Below, piece after piece: positions 34,801 through 42,484 of a stretch of DNA of 64,000 bases. The stretch spans positions 98,490 through 162,489 of the forward strand of contig DDUU01000029.1 in the NCBI GenBank assembly GCA_002344965.1. The letters run 5' to 3'. Position 1 is the stretch's first letter. Every line of letters begins with the position of its first letter. Below the pieces are notes generated by a model, which saw only the letters and a list, made by a program, of their open reading frames with translations, was not told the origin of the DNA and searched no databases. This DNA is from Candidatus Tepidiaquacellales bacterium UBA2330 (GTDB lineage Bacteria; Bacteroidota; Ignavibacteria; Tepidaquicellales; Tepidaquicellaceae). A program made the position numbers and the translations under genes.

Positions 34801-36318
34801 TTAAAATAAATAACTCAGATAAAGTCTTTGTTCGCTGATCCTTTTATCATAATCCGCAACTCCTTCAAAAGTACCGCTTCTGTGATAAAACAGATATTCA
34901 GCTCCGATGCCGACTCCTTTATATACATTCACCAGGAGTTTCGGATTAAGAACGCCGAAATTGGAATGTCCCGGAAATCCGTTGACCGTATACAAATAAT
35001 AAAATCTGTATTCAAGCAGGAAATTCACAAACTTATAATTCACTCCCATTTCAAGCATAGTTTTATTTCCAATGGTGTAATCATAATTTCTGTTCGGACC
35101 TTTCCGGTAAATGGAATTTAAAGCTCCCATGGCTACAAAGTTAGTATGCAGACTGCCGAGCATTCTGACCTTGCTTTTTGTTTCTGTGGTATTGTAGATA
35201 AGTCCAACTCCCACGCTTTGAGTTCCTAATCTGATAATTGTGTTATAGTAATAATCATAATCGTGAAACACACCAAATACAAGCATTTTCGAGTCTTTTT
35301 TCTTAAGAATATTTTTTGCTGTTATAAGTCCGTAAGCCGAGATCCAGGTTGACGGTGCGTCGTTTTTACCGGCATCAAATCCCGCGCGAATACGAAAAAA
35401 TTCGAAAGGATTATATTCCCTGTCTTTGCCCACTTCCTTTCCGTAAGTAAAAAGTAATTCAACCATAAAATGACTCTTATCAAAATTAACGCTGGAGCTC
35501 GGATTTATTCCCGCATACCCGACATTAAGTCTTGTGTTAACAGGAAATACATCATTTACATTTGTCGGTGTACGTCTGAACATATCTCCGCTGATAAGTC
35601 TGTTAAATCCTCTTGCGGGATTTAAAATAGTTGATACTGTCTCACGGAAAATTCTGTTCGGACCTGAAGTACTTTCGTCAAGGATAAGCGAAGAAAGTCT
35701 GTAGGTCATTTCACCTACCATAGTACCGCCGAGTGTAGTCTGAATTATATCGTTTGTCTGCGGAGGATCTGTTTCCATAAACATTTCCCACATCAGACTT
35801 CCGCCGAATGCAAAGGGAATGGATTCCCAGTAAGAAAATCCGGTTGACCTGGCAGCGTTATAATATATACTGCCGTGAAACGGATGACCGAACTGATTCA
35901 CAACAAAAACATCATCATCCCATACAAATCCCGTATCAAGATTGTGCCTAACAGATTTAAATGAGATCTTTGCAAATTCCGCTCCGGATACATAATTATT
36001 AAACATTGAAAGCGCAATATTCAGACCTGCTACTTCAGCCATTGGCAGAAGAAGACTGTTTCTTTTAATATACTGCGGATAAAATCTGTGATACTTTAAT
36101 GTATCAGGTTTTTTTACAAAATTATTCTTATCAACTTTCAATTTTTCATTAAAGCTGATTACATATTTAGCTGAAGAACTGCCGTTCATTTTTAAACCAG
36201 ATATATCGTTACTGCTGAGAAAAGATTTTTTGCTGTCGTTAAGTTTTAATGAGATCTGTGAGAAAGCCGGAACAGTGTAAAAGAAAATACACAGGAGAAG
36301 TGATAATATTTTTATCAT
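34801..36318 (-). CDS. DUF3943 outer-membrane-associated protein
   Basis: A 505-residue exported protein with signal peptide about 1-20 (ends PAFSQ). Residues about 120-215 match DUF3943: NQFGHPFHGSIYYNAARSTGFSYWESIPFAFGG, MWEMFME and TTLGGTMVGEMTYRLSSLI. The second half is built of alternating beta-strands and ends ISEQRLYLSYLF, suggesting an outer-membrane barrel. The family has no established function; it is widespread in Bacteroidota and Proteobacteria envelopes. Confidence 0.85.
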   Translation of the reverse strand: MIKILSLLLCIFFYTVPAFSQISLKLNDSKKSFLSSNDISGLKMNGSSSAKYVISFNEKLKVDKNNFVKKPDTLKYHRFYPQYIKRNSLLLPMAEVAGLNIALSMFNNYVSGAEFAKISFKSVRHNLDTGFVWDDDVFVVNQFGHPFHGSIYYNAARSTGFSYWESIPFAFGGSLMWEMFMETDPPQTNDIIQTTLGGTMVGEMTYRLSSLILDESTSGPNRIFRETVSTILNPARGFNRLISGDMFRRTPTNVNDVFPVNTRLNVGYAGINPSSSVNFDKSHFMVELLFTYGKEVGKDREYNPFEFFRIRAGFDAGKNDAPSTWISAYGLITAKNILKKKDSKMLVFGVFHDYDYYYNTIIRLGTQSVGVGLIYNTTETKSKVRMLGSLHTNFVAMGALNSIYRKGPNRNYDYTIGNKTMLEMGVNYKFVNFLLEYRFYYLYTVNGFPGHSNFGVLNPKLLVNVYKGVGIGAEYLFYHRSGTFEGVADYDKRISEQRLYLSYLF

Positions 36319-36340
36319 AAAATGTATAGTTAATTCTGCT

Positions 36341-36348
36341 TATATTTG
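36341..36348 (+). promoter_or_regulatory. Candidate -7 promoter box (TAnnTTTG)
   Basis: TATATTTG matches the consensus exactly, 34 nt before the ATG at 36383 and divergent from the DUF3943 gene. No convincing -33 box. Confidence 0.4.
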
Positions 36349-36382
36349 TGCAAAATTAACGAATATTAATCTAAATTTCTGT

Positions 36383-37171
36383 ATGAAAATTTTGTGTATA
36401 ATTTTATTCATTTTGATTTCTTCAGTAAATATTTCCGCTCAGCACAAATCAAAGGACAGATCATGCAGTAATGAAAGCTGCAGATGCTGGAATTACAGAG
36501 TTACTCTCGGGACGTGGATGACTGCAATGTCAGGGGATGTTTCAGCAAACGGACTATACGGTTATATCGACAATACGTTTTACAATAAATACAACGGAGC
36601 TGATTTTTCTTTCTACGGAAAATTTGAAGCTATAAAAGGAAGGCTTTCATATTCCGGTCAGTTCGCATCCGCCTATCAAAGTGATAAATTTGTTTATGAT
36701 AAGGATTCGCTTTATTCAAGATCAATTACTACCATCCGTCCAATGTTTATTTCCGGCGATGTATCATGGCAGTTTTATGAAAACACGAAATCGGCGTTTG
36801 ATATTTACGGCGGCATACGAATGAATATTTTTACGAACCTCATAGAAAATTTTTACAAGCAGACGGGATCGGTGCAGGAAGGGCAGACCAAATTTTTTAT
36901 TGATCCGAAAATCGGTTCGGGATTTTATTACACGCCATTCGGAGATAAGAAGTATTCTAAGTTTTTTGTAAAAGGAAATTTTGATGTCGGCGGATTCGGT
37001 CTTGTTTCATTTCTTTCTTTTGAATCATATCTCGGTGCAGGATATAATTTGAATAAACTACTGACATTGAATTTAGGATACAGGTATATTGATGTTCATT
37101 ACGGAACGGATACATATCTGATGGACAGCGGGCTGCAGGGGTTTGAGCTGACGGCGTCGACATTTTTTTAG
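36383..37171 (+). CDS. Predicted outer-membrane beta-barrel protein
   Basis: A 262-residue exported protein with signal peptide about 1-19 (ISAQ). An unusual Cys-containing N-terminus (CSNESCRCW) is followed by alternating beta-strands and ends ELTASTFF; the terminal Phe is typical of barrel proteins recognised by BamA. Strand pairs such as NYRVTLGTWMTAM and LLTLNLGYRYIDVHYG support this. No family name can be given. Confidence 0.7.
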   Translation: MKILCIILFILISSVNISAQHKSKDRSCSNESCRCWNYRVTLGTWMTAMSGDVSANGLYGYIDNTFYNKYNGADFSFYGKFEAIKGRLSYSGQFASAYQSDKFVYDKDSLYSRSITTIRPMFISGDVSWQFYENTKSAFDIYGGIRMNIFTNLIENFYKQTGSVQEGQTKFFIDPKIGSGFYYTPFGDKKYSKFFVKGNFDVGGFGLVSFLSFESYLGAGYNLNKLLTLNLGYRYIDVHYGTDTYLMDSGLQGFELTASTFF

Positions 37172-37175
37172 GGCT

Positions 37176-37230
37176 GTAGCGCGGAATTGAATTCCGCGCT
37201 ACGCGGGATAAACCGCTTAAGCGGTTTATC
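37176..37230. repeat. Two adjacent near-perfect palindromes
   Basis: 37176-37202 has 13-base arms GTAGCGCGGAATT around one base. 37207-37230 is a perfect 24-base palindrome (arm GATAAACCGCTT). They follow directly on the barrel gene stop and could end transcription, but there is no T-run and the GC-rich arms differ from the local base use. They look like REP-type repeat units; no other copy was seen in the window. Confidence 0.7.
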
Positions 37231-37402
37231 GTCAGCAGACCCTTACTTGTCAGTTTCAACAGTCTTTCTTTTTTTAATGCTCCGTCGTTAATCTTTCAGA
37301 ATTTATTCTTTAATCTGTCATATTAATTTCATCCAGTGAATTCCTTCATTTATAAGTTTATAATTTTATTAACTTATTTTTATTAATATTAAAAACTAAA
37401 TC

Positions 37403-37972
37403 ATGCTGAATACAATGTTAAAAAAATGGTGGGTCATTCTGTTACAGGGTATTTTACTTTTTATTTTAGGTATGCTGATATTTAATAATCCTGTTGAAGT
37501 CCTCACCGGTATTTCTCTTTGGTTCGGAATAATCCTTCTCGTTACAGGAGTTATTGGTTTGTTTGGCTGGCTGTTTTCAGGAAGCGAAGACAGAGATTCA
37601 TGGATACTTATCTGGAGTTTTGTGACTGCTGTATTCGGAGTTTTGATTTTAACTAATTTACTTGCTGCTATGAAGGTTATAACCGTAATTTTCGGAATAT
37701 GGGTTCTTATGACCGGATTTAACCTGACAACATCAGGCTGGTCCCTTAAAAAAGAAAACTCTCTCGGATGGTTTTTACTTATCATAGGAGTTCTCTCTGT
37801 TGCAGCTGGACTTATGATGATATTTAATATCAGCAGCGGAATAGCCGGCGTTGCTGTTATTTTAGGCATTCAGGTTATACTTTCAGGTATTGCTTTAATC
37901 TTACTTTCTTTTGTTAAAAAATCATTAGCCGGTAAAATTGAAGACCAGATAAAAAAATTGAAGTCAATTTGA
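37403..37972 (+). CDS. HdeD/DUF308 family membrane protein
   Basis: A 189-residue inner-membrane protein with six predicted membrane helices in three pairs, matching DUF308/HdeD. KKWWVILLQGILLFILGM is the typical opening, and three Gly-rich repeats (GIILLVTGVIGLFGWL, IWVLMTGFNLTTSGW, GIQVILSGIALILL) follow. HdeD is linked to acid resistance in E. coli; the role here is unknown. It has an independent ATG and no close partner. Confidence 0.85.
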   Translation: MLNTMLKKWWVILLQGILLFILGMLIFNNPVEVLTGISLWFGIILLVTGVIGLFGWLFSGSEDRDSWILIWSFVTAVFGVLILTNLLAAMKVITVIFGIWVLMTGFNLTTSGWSLKKENSLGWFLLIIGVLSVAAGLMMIFNISSGIAGVAVILGIQVILSGIALILLSFVKKSLAGKIEDQIKKLKSI

Positions 37973-38055
37973 TTTTAACATCCGGTGTTTTTTTCAATAT
38001 ATTATTAAATCTAATGAATCTTTAGCCGGTTTATTTTTAAATCTAAATCCTTAAT

Positions 38056-39189
38056 ATAAATTATACTCCTTTCAAATTCGTTCTGCAGTTTCTGATACTG
38101 TCCTGTCTGCTCTCAGGATTAGTTTCCTGCAGTCAGCATGACGCAAAACAGAATCAAAAATCTTTCGCTGTTTCCGACTCAGATAAGATTTCCAATCCTG
38201 AAAAAAATCAGAGATCGCTAATTTCAATTATTGCAGCCGGCGATGTTATGCCGGGTTCAAATTATCCGTCAGCATTCTCGCTTCCGCCTGATGACGGTTT
38301 GCATTTGTTTGACAGCGTAAAATATATTACCGGTTCAGCCGATGTAAATTTTTGTAATCTCGAAGGCACCTTACTAAATTCCGGCGGTAAACCGAAGAAA
38401 TGCAATACTCCTGACAACTGCGTCTCATTCCGTATCCCGGAACATTACGCCGGCTATTTAAAGAATGCCGGCTTTGATCTTGTAAGCACCGCAAATAATC
38501 ACAGTAATGATATGGGCGTCGAAGGAAAATTATCTACAATAAATACTCTCAAAAAATATGATATTGAATTTGCAGGTTACGATGATATACCTGTTACTCT
38601 TTTCGAAAAAAACGGAATCATTTTCGGCTTCACCGCATTCGCTCCGAATAACGGTACGCAGAATCTTAACGATATTCCCAATGCCGTTAAAATAATTTCC
38701 GGTCTCAGAAAAAAATGTAAAATATTAATCGTCTCATTTCACGGCGGAGCAGAAGGTTTCTCCGCGCAGAGAGTTTCATACGGCAAAGAAATTTTTCTCG
38801 GTGAAAACAGAGGAAATGTAATTGAATTTGCACACTCGGCTGTAGACGCCGGAGCGGATATTGTATTGGGTCACGGTCCGCACGTTCCCAGAGCGCTTGA
38901 ATTATACAAAGGAAAACTTATAGCTTACAGTCTTGGAAATTTCTGCACTTACGGTAAGTTCAGTCTGAGCGGTCCGCAGGGAGTCGCGCCGCTGCTTAAA
39001 GTATTTTTGAATGATGAAGGAAACTTTGTTAACGGAAAAATATATTCCTTCAAACAGATTAACAAAGGCATACCTGTGCCTGATCCTGAGCTGTCTGCAG
39101 TTAAACTTATCAAATCACTGACCGAAAAGGATTTTCCCGAAACTCCGCTTCTGATTAGTGAGAATGGTGACATAAACTTGTCTGACTAA
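38056..39189 (+). CDS. CapA-family lipoprotein, apparent AUA start
   Basis: A protein of about 377 residues of the CapA/PGA_cap metallophosphatase-like family, linked to poly-gamma-glutamate capsule synthesis. Motifs: AAGDVMPGSNYPSAF, CNLEGTLLNSG, STANNHSNDMGVEG, VSFHGGAEG and GADIVLGHGPHVPR with SLGNFCTYG. The first ATG (38248) falls inside the first motif. The frame stays open back to a TAA at 38044 and encodes a lipoprotein signal peptide ending GLVS-Cys25, but no ATG, GTG or TTG precedes it. ATA at 38056 (INYTPFKF) is the best start; ATC 38047 is possible. Membrane-anchored, facing outward. Confidence 0.82.
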   Translation: MNYTPFKFVLQFLILSCLLSGLVSCSQHDAKQNQKSFAVSDSDKISNPEKNQRSLISIIAAGDVMPGSNYPSAFSLPPDDGLHLFDSVKYITGSADVNFCNLEGTLLNSGGKPKKCNTPDNCVSFRIPEHYAGYLKNAGFDLVSTANNHSNDMGVEGKLSTINTLKKYDIEFAGYDDIPVTLFEKNGIIFGFTAFAPNNGTQNLNDIPNAVKIISGLRKKCKILIVSFHGGAEGFSAQRVSYGKEIFLGENRGNVIEFAHSAVDAGADIVLGHGPHVPRALELYKGKLIAYSLGNFCTYGKFSLSGPQGVAPLLKVFLNDEGNFVNGKIYSFKQINKGIPVPDPELSAVKLIKSLTEKDFPETPLLISENGDINLSD

Positions 39190-39240
39190 TTCCGCTTTTC
39201 CCTTTCCATGTGACTCATTTTAATTAAATGTTTTATTCAT

Positions 39241-39248
39241 TAATTTTG
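39241..39248 (+). promoter_or_regulatory. Candidate -7 promoter box (TAnnTTTG)
   Basis: TAATTTTG matches the consensus and lies 15 nt before the ATG at 39264. No clear -33 element. Confidence 0.35.
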
Positions 39249-39263
39249 TAATATTATTTTCTG

Positions 39264-40055
39264 ATGAAAAAATATCTGATCATGCTTATATGTTTTGTTT
39301 TTATAAATAGCGGTAATGTTATTTCTCAGTCTTATTATTCAGATGAAAATTTCTATATGGGTGTCGGTACTTCTGTATCAAGCTATTTAGGCGGATATTT
39401 CGGAAGCGTGTATCAGATGAGAATTCTCTCTTCCTATGATTATTATGAAGATTATAATTATCCGTATAGCAGCTACGGATCTTATTATGATGATTATAAT
39501 GATATCTGGTCGCCGATTACTTTCAGTTTCATCCTTGGTAAAAATTTAAGTGAACATATTTCCATTGAAGCAGAATCGGATTTTTTATTTCATTTCAGCG
39601 GAAGAGTGGATCCGCAGTTCCAATCCGGTGAATCTGGAAACAGGAATTATCTTGACAGAAATGATTACGCTTCTCTTTTTGCAATTCCATTGTCGCTTTC
39701 ATTGAAGATAAGCTCTGGAGATGAAGACGGTTACGGCGCTTTTATAAAATTTGGTTACGCTTTGCAGTATACTTCGGAAAGTTATGACAGAGTCAGGGAA
39801 TATTATTCTTACGAAACTTATAATTACTATTCACAGGATTACTTTCTCTATAATGTCTCGAAAAAAAAATGGCTTAATGGTTTTAAAACAGGTTTAGGAC
39901 TGAAGTATTATTTATCTGATTTTTCTTATGCTGTTACTGAACTCGAATACGCTTACTTTAACATCAATCCCAATTATCAGACAGCTCTGGCACTTGACCG
40001 TGCTCCGGAAGCTCAGCTTTTTTCTTTCTCTGCTAAAGTGTTTTTTGATTTTTAA
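39264..40055 (+). CDS. Predicted outer-membrane beta-barrel protein, Tyr-rich
   Basis: A 263-residue exported protein; signal peptide about 1-22 (VISQS). Residues 53-78 form a Tyr/Asp-rich loop (YDYYEDYNYPYSSYG), a second Tyr cluster lies near 180-193, and beta-strands alternate to the end (FSFSAKVFFDF, terminal Phe). Such loops may be outside the cell. No recognised family. Confidence 0.68.
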   Translation: MKKYLIMLICFVFINSGNVISQSYYSDENFYMGVGTSVSSYLGGYFGSVYQMRILSSYDYYEDYNYPYSSYGSYYDDYNDIWSPITFSFILGKNLSEHISIEAESDFLFHFSGRVDPQFQSGESGNRNYLDRNDYASLFAIPLSLSLKISSGDEDGYGAFIKFGYALQYTSESYDRVREYYSYETYNYYSQDYFLYNVSKKKWLNGFKTGLGLKYYLSDFSYAVTELEYAYFNINPNYQTALALDRAPEAQLFSFSAKVFFDF

Positions 40056-40088
40056 AATTTAAAATGCATTTGCTGAATTTCCGGTAAT

Positions 40089-40655
40089 CTATTTCACGAA
40101 GTATTTCCTGCCTGTGTCTGAATTTATTAGATAATCCTCAGCAAATACCGTAATGCCTCCTATAAGATTTGTCACATTTGAAAATCCTGCATCAGTTAAT
40201 ATCTGACTGCTGTATGGACTTCTCTTGTTATGCGAACAGTAAACAATTATTTCACTGTCTTTAAATTCTTTGATCTCTGAAATTCTTTTTTCAAGTTCAT
40301 CAGCAGGTATATTTATCGCATTTTTGAAATGTTTATAACCCTGAAAATATTGCTCACCTTTGCCTTCGCCGTCAAACTCTTCAGCGGATCTTACATCAAT
40401 AAGTATAAATCCCAATTCGAATTTTAACTTTGAAAGCAAGTCCTCAGGAGAAATATTTCTGAATATAATTCTGCTCTTATCTATCAAAGGCATTCTGCAT
40501 TCCCTGCACTTGCCTTCGGCAAAATATATTACTTTATCACATTCGCCTCCGCAGGGATAACACACATATTCAGCTGAACTCTGTGACTGTGAAGCATCCG
40601 GTGATAAAAGTATCAGAAAGAAGCTAAAGACTGAAAATAAAATTAATTCTTTCAT
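40089..40655 (-). CDS. Exported heavy-metal-binding-like domain fused to rhodanese
   Basis: A 188-residue exported protein (signal peptide about 1-24). A small Cys-rich domain follows: Cys32, Cys35, Cys39, Cys50 and Cys53 in YVCYPCGGECD and GKCRECRMPL. It is a variant of the heavy-metal-binding domain whose usual form is YTCPMHP...GKCPxCGM. Residues about 70-185 are a rhodanese domain with active-site Cys140 in VYCSHNKRS and NLIGGITVF. It may act in periplasmic sulfur transfer or copper handling; that is inference. Confidence 0.8.
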   Translation of the reverse strand: MKELILFSVFSFFLILLSPDASQSQSSAEYVCYPCGGECDKVIYFAEGKCRECRMPLIDKSRIIFRNISPEDLLSKLKFELGFILIDVRSAEEFDGEGKGEQYFQGYKHFKNAINIPADELEKRISEIKEFKDSEIIVYCSHNKRSPYSSQILTDAGFSNVTNLIGGITVFAEDYLINSDTGRKYFVK

Positions 40656-40691
40656 AAATATAAATTTAACTTTATAAAATAAAGTATGTCT

Positions 40692-42302
40692 TTATTTCAA
40701 AAGGATCATCTTCCTGGAATCTATAATCCTGTCACCGGAAAACAGCGAATAAAAATATACGCCGCCGGGAAGAGCATATCCGCTTTGATCGTAACCGTTA
40801 AAACTGACTTCGTATTTACCGGGCGTCAATACTGAATTCACAAGCACTGCAATTTCCTTTCCGGTAATATCATATACCGCAAGCCGGAATTTATCATTAC
40901 GGCTGCTTTCATACGGTATTTCAATTTTTATCTTTGTCGATGGATTAAACGGATTGGGAAAATTCTGACTCATTATATATCCTTCAGGAGTTTCATTGCT
41001 TATCTGATTAATTCCGATCGTCGTAAGATCTATCGGAGCTGTCCAGATCTGATATACGCCTGTTATATCATCATTCCATACGGGAAAAAGTTTGTTGTTT
41101 GTATGCGTAATGCCGATATTATCTCCCTGATTTCCGGCACCCGCTCCCGAAAGACTTTTGGGAAGAAATTTATGATCGCTGACTAAATAATCCATCCAGC
41201 TCTCTCCGCCGTCCGTCGATCTTGAAAGATATGTCTGTGCAGAATCCGGTGAATTTCTGTTGTCAATATAAACCACATTAATTCCTCCGAAATTATCTAC
41301 CGTCATTGCCGGAAATACCTGATTCTTTCCGTTGTTAAACGGATCCTGATTTACGCGCACGCCTGTTGACCATGTCGTTCCGTTATCAGTAGATCTGTGA
41401 AATACTACATCAGGATCAGATCCCGCAGGGAGCATATTTCTCTGGGATGTCACGATATAAAGCCAGCCGTCCCTCGCTCCGCCTGATTTGTCAATATCGA
41501 TTGCAGGAAAACCGTTTACCCTCACATTCCAGGGTGAAAGAGAAGATGACTTCACTCCGTTACATTCAAAAATACTTTCATTAACGCTCCAGTTTACTCC
41601 GCCGTTTGTTGAAATTGCAAGTCCGATATTTTTTTCATTAAATGGCGATACAAGCAGAGATGATCCCCACGTAACATAATTTGTGCCGTCTTTTCCTATC
41701 ACCATTGACGGACCCGTCGATTGTCTCTGGGGTAATGAGTTATTTATCTGAGCGGGTGATGTCCAGTTCACACCGGAATTAGTTGTATAAGAAACTGCAA
41801 TAGGGAAAGGATTTGTAAATCTCGTCCACACAAGAAATGTCCTTCCGTAATATGGACTAAGAGGATTTCCGTCCGTAGCAGGACTTCCCTTGTCCTGATC
41901 GTTACCGGCTATCTGGAAATTATTTGACCATGTCTGCCCGAAGTTCGTTGAATAATTGGAATACATCCCGAGAATGAATCCGCCCTGGTGAGTCAGTATA
42001 AGATTGCCGTCCTTGTCAATGATCGGTCCCGGATCTCCGCCGTGATTTGCAAGCGGCTGTCCGAAACAAGTGTCAGTGCCTGTCCACGTCATTCCCCCGT
42101 CAGTAGTCAGATATACTCCCTCGCTTTTAAATGACAGACGTATTGTAAAAGCACTTGCAAACATTATATTCGGATTTGTCGGGTGAACTACAATGTATGG
42201 TTCTATCTGATTATTTGTTGACGGGTAAAGTCGGAAACTCGGGTACTGGGAATAAAGATCTGCTGATAATATCAGCATCAGTATCAATAGTATTTTCTTC
42301 AT
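40692..42302 (-). CDS. Secreted sialidase-fold (BNR repeat) protein with T9SS sorting domain
   Basis: A 536-residue secreted protein (signal peptide about 1-18). At least five Asp-box motifs mark a sialidase-like six-bladed propeller: YLTTDGGMTW, YTTNSGVNW, ISTNGGVNW, RSTDNGTTW and RSTDGGESW. The catalytic Arg triad and Tyr of true sialidases could not be assigned. A sorting domain follows from IMSQNFPNPFNPSTKI to SRKMILLK. Probably a glycan-binding or degrading surface protein. Confidence 0.85.
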   Translation of the reverse strand: MKKILLILMLILSADLYSQYPSFRLYPSTNNQIEPYIVVHPTNPNIMFASAFTIRLSFKSEGVYLTTDGGMTWTGTDTCFGQPLANHGGDPGPIIDKDGNLILTHQGGFILGMYSNYSTNFGQTWSNNFQIAGNDQDKGSPATDGNPLSPYYGRTFLVWTRFTNPFPIAVSYTTNSGVNWTSPAQINNSLPQRQSTGPSMVIGKDGTNYVTWGSSLLVSPFNEKNIGLAISTNGGVNWSVNESIFECNGVKSSSLSPWNVRVNGFPAIDIDKSGGARDGWLYIVTSQRNMLPAGSDPDVVFHRSTDNGTTWSTGVRVNQDPFNNGKNQVFPAMTVDNFGGINVVYIDNRNSPDSAQTYLSRSTDGGESWMDYLVSDHKFLPKSLSGAGAGNQGDNIGITHTNNKLFPVWNDDITGVYQIWTAPIDLTTIGINQISNETPEGYIMSQNFPNPFNPSTKIKIEIPYESSRNDKFRLAVYDITGKEIAVLVNSVLTPGKYEVSFNGYDQSGYALPGGVYFYSLFSGDRIIDSRKMILLK

Positions 42303-42432
42303 TAGGATATTGTTTAATTAACAAGGGTTGTAAAAATTTACAAATTATTACTGATATTATATACTTTAAAAAAAATATTATTCAAATAGAATGTATCTTA
42401 TGATAGTAATATACTTTTTATAAAAAAAAATT

Positions 42433-42467
42433 CCTCATCTGATTTATTAACTGCATCTCAGATGAGG
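42433..42467 (-). terminator. Intrinsic terminator after the TonB receptor gene
   Basis: On the minus strand CCTCATCTGA pairs with TCAGATGAGG (10 bp) and is followed by AATTTTTTTTT. It ends the TonB-dependent receptor transcript. Confidence 0.85.
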
Positions 42468-42484
42468 ATTTTTAGGGGGAAAAT

